Source: Bacteroidota bacterium (lineage in GTDB: Bacteria > Bacteroidota > Bacteroidia > Flavobacteriales > Weeksellaceae). Taken from it: DNA of 64,000 bases. The notes below the pieces were generated by a model. It was given only the letters and a program-made list of their open reading frames with translations. It searched no databases and had not been told where the DNA came from. Both the position numbers and the translations under genes were made by a program. Below, in pieces: positions 51,292-59,347 of the stretch. The stretch spans positions 1-64,000 of the forward strand of contig JAEXBS010000043.1 of NCBI GenBank assembly GCA_023393915.1. The letters run 5' to 3'. Numbering within the stretch: the first letter of the stretch is position 1; each line of letters starts with the position of its first letter.

Positions 51292-52566
51292 ATGGTAGAT
51301 ATATTTGACAGAATTAAAGACAATCCAGGTCCATTAGGACAATTTGCTGATTATGCGGAAGGCTATTTTATTTTCCCAAGACTACAAGGACCCATCGGTC
51401 CTAGAATGCAGTTTCAGGGACGTGAAGTAATTTTCTGGTCTGCAAACGATTACTTAGGACTATGTAACCACCCAGAGGTAATTAAGGCCGATGCTGAGGC
51501 TGCTGCCCAGTACGGAATGTTCTATCCTATGGGAGCACGTGCAATGTCTGGTGAGACAGATCAACACCTTCAATTAGAGAAAGAACTAGCTGAATTTGTA
51601 GAAAAAGATTCTGCTTACCTACTTAATTTTGGTTACCAAGGAATGGTATCCACAATTGATGCGCTACTTACCCGTCACGACGTAGTAGTTTACGATGCGG
51701 ACTCGCATGCATGTATCGTAGATGGAGTTCGCCTGCACATGGGAAAAAGCTTTACTTTCAAACATAACGACATTGCGAGTTTAGAGAAAAACCTAGCGCG
51801 CGCCACCAAAGTAGCAGAAGAAAACGGAGGAGGTGTACTTGTAATTACCGAAGGAGTATTTGGTATGCGCGGGCAACAAGGGAAACTAAAAGAAATCTGT
51901 GCGCTTAAAGAAAAATATTCTTTCCGTCTACTTGTAGATGATGCTCACGGTTTTGGAACTCTAGGAGAAAGAGGAGCTGGAGCTGGAGAAGAGCAAGGAT
52001 GTCAAGATCAAATTGATGTGTACTTCTCTACTTTCGCTAAATCCATGGCTGGATTTGGAGCGTTTATCGCGGGAAACAAAGAAATCATCCGTTTCCTTAA
52101 ATTCAACCTAAGATCTCAAATTTTCGCGAAGAGTTTAACTATGCCGATGGTGATTGGAGGTCTTAAGCGTCTAGAGCTACTAAGAACCCGCCCAGAAATC
52201 AAAGCAAAACTGTGGGAAAACGTAAATAAACTGCAAAGCGGTCTGAAAGAAAGAGGATTCAACTTAGGAGAAACCAATACGTGTGTAACTCCAGTAATGA
52301 TGCAAGGTTCACCTGTAGAAGCTACTCTTTTAGTAAAAGACCTAAGAGAAAACTTCGGAATCTTCACCTCTGTTGTAGTGTACCCGGTAATCCCGAAAGG
52401 AATGATCCTACTAAGATTAATTCCAACGGCATCCCACACCGATAGCGAGATTAACGAAACCCTAGCTGCATTTGAAGCGATCCACGAAAAATTAGTTTCT
52501 GGACACTATAAAGCAGAGGCAGACAAACTACTAGAGGAACAAAACCTAAGTTTTAAACCGTTATAA
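51292..52566 (+). CDS. AONS-family acyl transferase (serine palmitoyltransferase / cysteate fatty-acyltransferase type)
   Basis: A 424-aa alpha-oxoamine synthase that joins an amino acid to an acyl thioester with loss of CO2. PLP Lys is K250 in STFAKSMAGFGAFIAG; other landmarks are FWSANDYLGLCNHPEV, GARAMSGETDQHLQLEKELAEF and LLVDDAHGFGTLGERGAG. In flavobacteria this group makes 3-ketosphinganine (from serine) or 3-ketocapnine (from cysteate). The neighbour at 50148 would fit the second. Own promoter: TAAATTTG at 51256-51263. A strong terminator follows. Confidence 0.88.
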   Translation: MVDIFDRIKDNPGPLGQFADYAEGYFIFPRLQGPIGPRMQFQGREVIFWSANDYLGLCNHPEVIKADAEAAAQYGMFYPMGARAMSGETDQHLQLEKELAEFVEKDSAYLLNFGYQGMVSTIDALLTRHDVVVYDADSHACIVDGVRLHMGKSFTFKHNDIASLEKNLARATKVAEENGGGVLVITEGVFGMRGQQGKLKEICALKEKYSFRLLVDDAHGFGTLGERGAGAGEEQGCQDQIDVYFSTFAKSMAGFGAFIAGNKEIIRFLKFNLRSQIFAKSLTMPMVIGGLKRLELLRTRPEIKAKLWENVNKLQSGLKERGFNLGETNTCVTPVMMQGSPVEATLLVKDLRENFGIFTSVVVYPVIPKGMILLRLIPTASHTDSEINETLAAFEAIHEKLVSGHYKAEADKLLEEQNLSFKPL

Positions 52567-52592
52567 GAGGATAACCAATTATCATATAAAAG

Positions 52593-52621
52593 ACCGTTTG
52601 AAACACTCAAACGGTTTTTTT
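52593..52621 (+). terminator. Terminator after the AONS-family gene
   Basis: Perfect 9-bp stem ACCGTTTGA/TCAAACGGT (52593-52601 with 52607-52615), 5-nt loop, then T7. Confidence 0.9.
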
Positions 52622-52643
52622 ATTTATAAAATCAAATGACATT

Positions 52644-53054
52644 ATGAAAAATCTAATTGTTAACAAACAGGACTATTCGAGACTTTTTCACTCCTTAAAG
52701 GATGCGAAAGATTCAGGAAAAATTGCCAAAGCAGAAGCAGACCGTTTGATCGGCGAACTTAGGAGTGCGCAGTTATTAGAACCTAGCGAAATCCCTGCCG
52801 ATGTGGTCACGATGAATTCCATTGTAAAATTTCATTTCGAACAGTTAAATAAACCAAACGAAATGCAGATTGTTTATCCTGCAGATGCCAACCTAAAAGA
52901 AAAGAAAATTTCCATTTTCTCCTCTGTTGCCATTGCTCTTATTGGACAAAAAGTTGGCGATCAGATCGATTGGACGCTACCTTCAGGACCCACTAAAATC
53001 ATTATTGATGAACTAGTATACCAACCGGAAGCGGCGGGAGATTTTGATGCTTAA
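52644..53054 (+). CDS. GreA/GreB-family (Rnk-like) protein
   Basis: A 136-aa protein made of a short helical N-terminal part and the GreA/GreB C-terminal FKBP-like domain (VTMNSIVKFHFEQ ... SVAIALIGQKVGDQIDWTLPSGPTKIIIDELVYQ). It lacks the long coiled coil with acidic tip needed to cleave backtracked RNA, so it resembles Rnk, which binds RNA polymerase near the secondary channel without cleavage. Exact role unknown. It ends at a two-way terminator shared with atpC. Confidence 0.85.
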   Translation: MKNLIVNKQDYSRLFHSLKDAKDSGKIAKAEADRLIGELRSAQLLEPSEIPADVVTMNSIVKFHFEQLNKPNEMQIVYPADANLKEKKISIFSSVAIALIGQKVGDQIDWTLPSGPTKIIIDELVYQPEAAGDFDA

Positions 53055-53080
53055 GGATTGAAAGCGAAAAACAATACCAA

Positions 53081-53115
53081 AAAAATAGCTGTCTTTTGAA
53101 AAGACAGCTATTTTT
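53081..53115. terminator. Bidirectional terminator between the rnk-like gene and atpC
   Basis: Long perfect stem AAAAATAGCTGTCTTTT with its complement around a GA loop (53081-53115), with A before and T after, so it works for transcripts from both sides; the two genes converge on it. Confidence 0.88.
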
Positions 53116-53134
53116 ATTACTTATTTTGGCCTCC

Positions 53135-53416
53135 TTAGTCGGCTAGAATAATTCCTTTGTCATGATTGAATTCCACCACTCCACTTTTGATTGGGTAAGA
53201 GAACACTGATTCTTTATCATTCTCTTTGGTGAAATATTTTGCATACTCCTCTGAAATTTCTTGGGTGTAAAGCTTTACTTTCCCATAACCCAGAGAAGAG
53301 ACCACTGCGGCGTGGTTTTTCATGATATGGAATTCTCCCGCAGTTCCAGGAAGTAAAACTGATTTTACTTCGCCTTCAAATACGACGTATTCCGGAGTTA
53401 AAATTTTAATATTCAT
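53135..53416 (-). CDS. atpC: ATP synthase F1 epsilon subunit (short form)
   Basis: A 93-aa protein matching only the N-terminal beta-sandwich domain of epsilon (MNIKILTPEYVVFEGEVKSVLLPGTAGEFHIMKNHAAVVSSL). The two-helix C-terminal domain that inhibits ATP hydrolysis in other bacteria is absent, which is usual for Bacteroidota. It links rotor parts gamma and c-ring. Lies 52 bp after atpD, same operon. Confidence 0.93.
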   Translation of the reverse strand: MNIKILTPEYVVFEGEVKSVLLPGTAGEFHIMKNHAAVVSSLGYGKVKLYTQEISEEYAKYFTKENDKESVFSYPIKSGVVEFNHDKGIILAD

Positions 53417-53468
53417 TACGCTCTTCTTTTTGGCATTAAACTTACCGAAAGCTGGAATTTAAATTCCC

Positions 53469-54974
53469 TTAAGCTTCTGCAAGCATTTTCTGACCCGCTT
53501 CGATGGCTTCTTCAATGGTTCCTTTAAGGTTGAAGGCCGCTTCTGGGTACTGATCTAATTCTCCATCAATGATCATGTTGAATCCTTTGATGGTATCTTT
53601 AATATCTACCAAGGCTCCTTTAAGTCCCGTAAACTGTTCTGCTACGTGGAAAGGTTGAGAAAGGAAACGTTGTACCTTTCTAGCGCGGTTTACTACTAAT
53701 TTATCTTCTTCAGAAAGTTCTTCCATACCTAAGATCGCAATGATATCTTGAAGTGCTTTGTATCTCTGAAGAATTTCTTTTACTCTTTGTGCACAATCGT
53801 AATGCTCGTTACCTAAGATTTCTGGTGTAAGAATTCTAGAAGTAGATGCTAGTGGATCTACCGCAGGGTAGATACCTAAGGAAGCAATCTTTCTATCTAA
53901 TACCGTCGTTGCATCTAAGTGAGCAAAGGTTGTTGCCGGAGCCGGGTCGGTAAGGTCATCCGCAGGTACGTATACCGCTTGTACCGATGTAATGGAACCG
54001 TTCTTAGTGGAAGTAATTCTTTCCTGCATCGCTCCCATTTCAGAAGCTAACGTTGGTTGGTAACCTACGGCAGAAGGCATACGTCCTAAAAGTGCAGACA
54101 CCTCAGATCCTGCTTGAGTAAAACGGAAAATGTTATCAACGAAGAATAGAACGTCTCTTCCTTGACCTTGTCCATCACCGTCACGGAAATATTCTGCAAT
54201 GGTAAGACCTGATAACGCTACTCTCGCTCTTGCTCCAGGAGGTTCGTTCATCTGTCCGAACACGAAAGTACATTTTGAATCTTTCATTTCTTCAAGATTC
54301 GCTTTGGAAAGATCCCATCCGCCTTCTTCCATAGAATGCATGAAATCATCTCCGTATTTAATAATGCCTGATTCAAGCATCTCTCTTAATAAGTCATTTC
54401 CTTCACGGGTTCTCTCTCCAACTCCCGCGAATACAGAAAGACCTCCGTGTCCTTTCGCGATGTTGTTGATAAGTTCCTGGATAAGTACGGTTTTCCCTAC
54501 TCCAGCTCCTCCGAAAAGTCCAATTTTTCCTCCTTTAGCATAAGGCTCTACTAGGTCAATTACTTTAATACCGGTGAAAAGTACTTCTGCCGATGTAGTT
54601 AATTGATCAAATTTAGGAGCTTCTCTGTGAATCGGTAGCCCTCCTTCTTTAGAAAGTGTAGGAAGTCCATCAATTGCATTTCCAACTACGTTGAAAAGTC
54701 TTCCGTAAACGCCTTCACCAGTAGGCATTGTAATTTGCGTTCCTAAGGCTACGACTTCCTGTCCTCTTTGAAGACCGTCGGTGGCATCCATTGCAATACA
54801 ACGAACTGAATCTTCACCGATATGCTGCTCTACTTCAAGCACCAATTTATCTCCATTTGAATAGGTCACTTCCAGTGCATCGTATATTTTTGGAAGCTCT
54901 TGGACATCTGTGAAAACGACGTCAATTACCGGACCGATAATTTGAGAAATTTTTCCTTTAATTTGGTTTGCCAT
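53469..54974 (-). CDS. atpD: ATP synthase F1 beta subunit
   Basis: A 501-aa catalytic subunit of F1. Walker A GLFGGAGVGKTVLIQELINN, the catalytic Glu in GVGERTREGNDL, Walker B VLFFVDNIFRFTQAGSEVSALLGRMPSAVGYQPTLA in shortened view, and the DELSEED-like region SEEDKLVVNRARKVQRFLSQPF are present. The open frame reaches to 55025, but the family start is MANQIKGKIS at 54974. atpD and atpC sit apart from the other F1Fo genes, a common Bacteroidota arrangement; none of the others is in this window. Confidence 0.97.
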   Translation of the reverse strand: MANQIKGKISQIIGPVIDVVFTDVQELPKIYDALEVTYSNGDKLVLEVEQHIGEDSVRCIAMDATDGLQRGQEVVALGTQITMPTGEGVYGRLFNVVGNAIDGLPTLSKEGGLPIHREAPKFDQLTTSAEVLFTGIKVIDLVEPYAKGGKIGLFGGAGVGKTVLIQELINNIAKGHGGLSVFAGVGERTREGNDLLREMLESGIIKYGDDFMHSMEEGGWDLSKANLEEMKDSKCTFVFGQMNEPPGARARVALSGLTIAEYFRDGDGQGQGRDVLFFVDNIFRFTQAGSEVSALLGRMPSAVGYQPTLASEMGAMQERITSTKNGSITSVQAVYVPADDLTDPAPATTFAHLDATTVLDRKIASLGIYPAVDPLASTSRILTPEILGNEHYDCAQRVKEILQRYKALQDIIAILGMEELSEEDKLVVNRARKVQRFLSQPFHVAEQFTGLKGALVDIKDTIKGFNMIIDGELDQYPEAAFNLKGTIEEAIEAGQKMLAEA

Positions 54975-55191
54975 TGCTAAAATTTTACTTGAGTGCAAAT
55001 ATAAGCATAATTGCCAAATCTGCAATTTGATAAACCAAGATTTTTGTCATGGATTCAGAAGGTCATTTTTCCAAAGTATCCGGTATTAATTTTCTTGTAA
55101 CAAAGTGAGAGAAAACTTAAAAACAAATGCCTCCTTTTCGCTTGGAAAAGAGATAAAATATCTTTACTATTTTTGCACATAAATTTTTCCC

Positions 55192-56115
55192 TTGCAAATT
55201 ATAGAAAATCTTGACTCCTACTTCTCTTCTGAGCCTTTGGCCTTGTCCTTAGGTATGTTTGATGGAGTTCATTTGGGCCACCAATCGATCATTAATAATT
55301 TAATTCAAAAAGCGGAGCAGAAAAACCTTCGTCCCGCCCTACTCACCTTTTGGCCCCACCCCCGCTTGGTATTTAACCCTAACGATGAATTAAAGCTACT
55401 CAATACTTTAGAAGAAAAATTAGACCTAATTAAATTACTAGGCGTTGAATATGTGTTCTTACAGGAGTTCAATGAAGAATTCCGTAGCCTTTCTGGGGAA
55501 GATTTCGTGAGGGATATTCTAGTTAATAAACTCAACGTACAGCACCTTATTATAGGGTACGATCATGTTTTTGGTAAAAATAGAAGCGGTAATTTCCAAC
55601 TATTAGAAAAACTAGCACCTGAGCTAGGTTTTGAGGTTGAGAAGATGGAGGCCGTGAATGTCCATGAAAATAACGTATCCTCGACGAAAATTCGAATAGC
55701 GCTCGAAGAAGGAGCTATTGAAGAGGCAACAGTGATGCTAGGTTATCCTTACCGCGTTCGTGGAGAAGTAGTTCACGGTAGAAAACTAGGACGCACGCTA
55801 GGCTACCCTACCGCCAATTTGAAAATAGACCCTATTAAACAACTCCCTTCCAATGGAGCCTATATCGTTTCGGTGTGGGTAGAGGACAACGAATTTATGG
55901 GAATGGCTTCGATCGGAACCAATCCAACAGTAAATGAGGGAAAACAACTTTCGGTAGAAGTTAATATCCTTGATTTTGAGTACGATATCTACGGAAAGAC
56001 AATTGAAATTCAGTTTCATGAATTCCTGCATCCTGAAATTAAATTCAGCTCTCTGGAGGAACTTATCGACAAACTAAAACAAGACGAAAAGGAAACGAGA
56101 AAATTTTTCTCTTAA
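55192..56115 (+). CDS. ribF: Bifunctional riboflavin kinase / FAD synthetase
   Basis: A 307-aa enzyme that makes FMN from riboflavin and then FAD. The N-terminal FAD-synthetase domain has the nucleotidyltransferase loop LGMFDGVHLGHQSII and SSTKIRIALEEG; the C-terminal kinase has GRTLGYPTANL, the GMASIGTNPTVNEG segment and VEVNILDF. The only fitting start is TTG at 55192; no ATG lies nearby upstream in frame. TATTTTTG at 55168-55175 is a good -7 element, leaving a leader of about 10 nt. Confidence 0.94.
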   Translation: MQIIENLDSYFSSEPLALSLGMFDGVHLGHQSIINNLIQKAEQKNLRPALLTFWPHPRLVFNPNDELKLLNTLEEKLDLIKLLGVEYVFLQEFNEEFRSLSGEDFVRDILVNKLNVQHLIIGYDHVFGKNRSGNFQLLEKLAPELGFEVEKMEAVNVHENNVSSTKIRIALEEGAIEEATVMLGYPYRVRGEVVHGRKLGRTLGYPTANLKIDPIKQLPSNGAYIVSVWVEDNEFMGMASIGTNPTVNEGKQLSVEVNILDFEYDIYGKTIEIQFHEFLHPEIKFSSLEELIDKLKQDEKETRKFFS

Positions 56116-56122
56116 TAACGTT

Positions 56123-56479
56123 TTAATCGTGCTCTAAAATTTCTTCTCTAAGTTTTCTACTTAAAGAAGCAAAAACAAGATCATAAGAATGATCAATGAG
56201 CTCACGGAGCAGTTTTTGATCCAGCCCCTCGGGCTCTACGGAATTCCAATGGGTTTTATTCATATGAAAGGCGCCTTGAATTTGGGGATAAGAAGCTCTT
56301 AGTTCATCGCTCCAATTCGGATCGGTCTTTACTGAAAAACTTAAAGGAAAACGATCCAAGGACATAAGTAAAAACATTTTCCCTCCTACTTTAAAAACCA
56401 GCGTGGTCTGATCAAACGGAAATCCTTCCGTTACGGCTTTTTTACTTAGTGCATACGCTCTAATTTGTTCTACATCCAT
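56123..56479 (-). CDS. MmcQ/YjbR-family protein
   Basis: A 118-aa protein with the CyaY-like/YjbR fold: MDVEQIRAYALSKKAVTEGFPFDQTTLVFKVGGKMFLLMSL and the MNKTHWNSVEPEG stretch are typical. The family has a double-stranded-DNA-binding-like fold, but its function is not known. It converges with ribF (7 bp between ends) and diverges from the gene at 56580. Confidence 0.85.
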   Translation of the reverse strand: MDVEQIRAYALSKKAVTEGFPFDQTTLVFKVGGKMFLLMSLDRFPLSFSVKTDPNWSDELRASYPQIQGAFHMNKTHWNSVEPEGLDQKLLRELIDHSYDLVFASLSRKLREEILEHD

Positions 56480-56579
56480 GGACCCTAGTATTATTTAGAA
56501 ATTAAAGGAGCAGTTTTCTTCTGCACACTTTTTTGCTTCTTTCAAAATTAGTAATTTCGAAAGAAATATTCTTTGTCTT

Positions 56580-57233
56580 ATGAAAGCAGTTGTCCTTGGT
56601 GCCACAGGTGCCACCGGAAAAGATCTGGTACAGATTCTACTTAGTGATCCAGATTTTAAACAGATCGATGTTTTTACTCGTAGACCTCTAGATTTTGAGC
56701 ACGAAAAACTCTCTACCCATATTGTCGATTTTGAGCGTCCCGAGGAGTGGAAAAATCTAGTTTCAGGCGATGTGGCATTCTCGTGCATGGGAACAACACT
56801 TAATACGGCAGGAAGTAAAAATGCCCAATGGAAGGTGGATCACGACTACCAATACGAGTTCGCTAAGGCAGCCAAAGAAAATGAAGTTGAAGATTACGTC
56901 CTAGTTTCCTCTTACGGCGCTAATTCCAAATCGAAACTCTTCTATACCCGAATGAAAGGAGCTCTTGAAGAGGAAGTTGAAAAACTACATTTTGCAAAAC
57001 TGACCATTTTTCAACCCGGTATGTTGGAGCGAAAAAACTCAGAAAGAAAATCCGAGGTCCTTGGAGCAAAAGTAATTAAGTTCGCCAACCGCATGGGTCT
57101 CTTAGAAAGCCAAAAGCCGCTTCCCACCGAAGTACTTGCTCAGGCCATGGTGAATTCTTCTAAAATCAAATCGAGTGCGAATTCTCGAATTTCCTTAGGC
57201 AGTATCTTTAGTTTTGCTCAAAAGAAACCCTAG
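56580..57233 (+). CDS. NAD(P)H-binding protein (atypical SDR, HTATIP2/CC3-like)
   Basis: A 217-aa Rossmann protein. The cofactor loop is VVLGATGATGKDLVQILL; later come FSCMGTTLNTAGSKNAQWKVDHDY, YVLVSSYGANSKSKLFYTRMKGALEEEV (Ser-Tyr-x-x-x-Lys-like catalytic arrangement) and FQPGMLERKNSERK, all typical of the HTATIP2-like atypical SDRs. Substrate unknown. Monocistronic; no terminator stands out before the convergent glutathione peroxidase. Confidence 0.87.
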   Translation: MKAVVLGATGATGKDLVQILLSDPDFKQIDVFTRRPLDFEHEKLSTHIVDFERPEEWKNLVSGDVAFSCMGTTLNTAGSKNAQWKVDHDYQYEFAKAAKENEVEDYVLVSSYGANSKSKLFYTRMKGALEEEVEKLHFAKLTIFQPGMLERKNSERKSEVLGAKVIKFANRMGLLESQKPLPTEVLAQAMVNSSKIKSSANSRISLGSIFSFAQKKP

Positions 57234-57257
57234 CCTCCCTGCTTGGGAAAAAAAGGA

Positions 57258-57833
57258 TTAATTCAGATGTTTTGTGATTTTGTCATCCAAAGGTGTAGTT
57301 GAACTCGCATAGCTATCTATTAGCTTTCCGTTTTCATCCAATAGGAACTTTGTAAAATTCCAAAGGATACTTGTGTTTTTCACACCATTAAGCTCTTTTT
57401 CTGAAAGATAGGTAAATACAGGAGCACGGTTCTCACCGACCACAGAGACTTTGGCTGCCATAGGAAAGGTCACACCAAAGTTCTTCTGGCAAAACGCGCC
57501 AATTTCTTCATTGGATCCCGGTTCTTGTCCACCAAAATTATTCGCCGGAAACCCGACCACTACCAGTTGGTCTTTGTATTTCTCGGATAAGGCCTGCAAT
57601 TCTTCGTACTGAGGCGTAAAACCACACTCTGAAGCGGTATTAACAATTAGAATTTTTTTGCCTTTGTAATCTGCAAAATTTATTTCTGAACCGTCTAAGG
57701 CCTCTACTTTATAATCGTAAATTGTTTTTCCCATTTCTTTTTGTGTGTTTTTTATTTGCGCTTCACTTTTCTGCTGCGTGCAAGATTTAAGTACAGAGAG
57801 TATGCTAAGCACCAGGATAAATAATTTTTTCAT
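57258..57833 (-). CDS. Glutathione peroxidase-family lipoprotein (Cys type)
   Basis: A 191-aa thiol peroxidase. The catalytic site is VNTASECGFTPQYEEL with Cys instead of selenocysteine; the Gln and Trp partners are in GFPANNFGGQEPGSNEEI and SILWNFTKFLLDENG. A lipoprotein signal with lipobox LKSC puts it on the periplasmic side. Bacterial Cys-type enzymes generally use thioredoxin rather than glutathione. It is followed upstream by a LolA-like gene 37 bp away on the same strand. Confidence 0.92.
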   Translation of the reverse strand: MKKLFILVLSILSVLKSCTQQKSEAQIKNTQKEMGKTIYDYKVEALDGSEINFADYKGKKILIVNTASECGFTPQYEELQALSEKYKDQLVVVGFPANNFGGQEPGSNEEIGAFCQKNFGVTFPMAAKVSVVGENRAPVFTYLSEKELNGVKNTSILWNFTKFLLDENGKLIDSYASSTTPLDDKITKHLN

Positions 57834-57870
57834 AACCGATTTTTTTTGCTCTTTCTATTAACCTTCAGGC

Positions 57871-58542
57871 TTAGAATTTGAACGACTCTCTTGGAATCTC
57901 GCGATTCACTTCAATTTTATTAAAGACCATCACGTAGTCCGATTCCCCATCTTTTGTCTCACTGACCATTTTAAAGGCAAAACTTAGTTCTCCAACTTTG
58001 CGATAATCGGAGTAATACAAGGTTTCATCCCGGCTCTCCTCCTTTAATACCATATATGTTTCCGTATCAAAATAATAATACGTTTGGTTCACATTCTTTG
58101 TTAGTTCTACTTTATAACACTCTTTATCCCCGACCTTGGTTTTCCCAATGAGTTTGGCTGAAAATCCTTTACTTTCAAAATCAATAAAGTCATTATCAAA
58201 ACTTTCAGGAACGTAATCCGGATACTTTTGAAGTTTCCCAGAAGCGTAATTCATACCGTATCCCACTTTACCATCGTAGCCTTCAATAGCCGTTTCTTTC
58301 TTTCCTATAGTAATGACCGTACGGGTTAAATTAGGTCTTTGTTGATAAATACGAATAGGATACTCGTCTTTAATGCCCAGAGTCACCTTTCCATGAAGTA
58401 TAACCGAATTTAAAGTTTTCCATTTCACCAGTCCACCGGAGCGTTCTATATTCCTCTCAATAATCTCTTTTCCACTCTGTGCTAAAAGCAAACTACTGCA
58501 CACTAGGCCAAGGATTACACTAATTTTTACTACTAATTTCAT
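57871..58542 (-). CDS. LolA-like secreted protein (outer membrane lipoprotein-sorting type)
   Basis: A 223-aa protein with a signal peptide (MKLVVKISVILGLVCSSLLLAQ) and a LolA/LolB-like half barrel: SGKEIIERNIERSGGLVKWKTL, then strands IEGYDGKVGYGMN, DKECYKVELTK and YYFDTETYMVLKEES. Bacteroidota have many such proteins in the periplasm, of unproven ligand. An alternative Met lies six codons upstream; the start at 58542 gives the cleaner signal peptide. It lies 21 bp past the kdsB stop, so probably in the kdsB operon. Confidence 0.75.
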   Translation of the reverse strand: MKLVVKISVILGLVCSSLLLAQSGKEIIERNIERSGGLVKWKTLNSVILHGKVTLGIKDEYPIRIYQQRPNLTRTVITIGKKETAIEGYDGKVGYGMNYASGKLQKYPDYVPESFDNDFIDFESKGFSAKLIGKTKVGDKECYKVELTKNVNQTYYYFDTETYMVLKEESRDETLYYSDYRKVGELSFAFKMVSETKDGESDYVMVFNKIEVNREIPRESFKF

Positions 58543-58581
58543 AGGCTTTCTTAATGCCAAAGATAAAATAAATAATTAAAC

Positions 58582-59334
58582 TTAAGACGGATCACTGGAG
58601 CCTGTAAGCAGAATCTCGCGCGCTTTTTCTAGGTCCTCAGGGGTATCAATTCCTACCCCTACAAATTTCGTTTCGACCATTTTGATTTTCATCCCGTTCT
58701 CTAAATACCTTAAACACTCAATCTTTTCGCTGAGCTCTAAAGGAGTTTGCTCCAGGGAGGCAAAGGCTAAGAGGGCCTCTTTTCTAAAGGCATACACGCC
58801 CACATGCTTATAGTACTCTACTTCTAGAGATTCTTCCCTAGGATAAGGAAGGACCGAACGACTAAAATAAAGAGCGAGTCCCTTTTTATCTGTAATAACC
58901 TTTACATTATTAGGGTTTTGTATTTCTTCTTTATCGTACAGCCTTACTTTTAACGAGGCTAAAGAGATGCTGTTTTCTCTATCCTCATTAAAAACTTGGA
59001 TGAGTTGCTCTAAAGGCTTTTTTCTTACAAAAGGCTCGTCTCCTTGGACATTGATCACTAAATCACACTCGAGGTCTTTTACTGCTTCAGCAATTCGATC
59101 ACTTCCCGTTTCGTGCGCTCCGGTTTTTATAACGTTTCCCCCTTCTTTTGTAACGTGCTCTAAAATTTCTTCACTGTCGGTGGCAATAAACACTTGATCA
59201 AATAGTTGCGTCTGCACCACATTATGATAAGTCGTCATAAGAACCGACTTTTCACCTAAAAGTTTTAGGAGCTTTCTTGGGAATCTTGAAGCCTCTAGTC
59301 GGGCCGGTATTACTGCAATCACTTTCATTTTCAA
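58582..59334 (-). CDS. kdsB: 3-deoxy-manno-octulosonate cytidylyltransferase
   Basis: A 250-aa enzyme that activates Kdo as CMP-Kdo for lipopolysaccharide core. Seen are the nucleotide-binding start VIAVIPARLEASRFPRKLL, the VFIATDSEEI and TGSDRIAEAV segments, VINVQGDEPFV with the metal-binding Asp, and KHVGVYAFRKEALLAF. The end VGVGIDTPEDLEKARE is also typical. A Met two codons further in (MKVIAVI) is equally likely as start. It lies 13 bp after the aminotransferase gene. Confidence 0.95.
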   Translation of the reverse strand: MKMKVIAVIPARLEASRFPRKLLKLLGEKSVLMTTYHNVVQTQLFDQVFIATDSEEILEHVTKEGGNVIKTGAHETGSDRIAEAVKDLECDLVINVQGDEPFVRKKPLEQLIQVFNEDRENSISLASLKVRLYDKEEIQNPNNVKVITDKKGLALYFSRSVLPYPREESLEVEYYKHVGVYAFRKEALLAFASLEQTPLELSEKIECLRYLENGMKIKMVETKFVGVGIDTPEDLEKAREILLTGSSDPS

Positions 59335-59347
59335 CCTTTTGCTTTAG

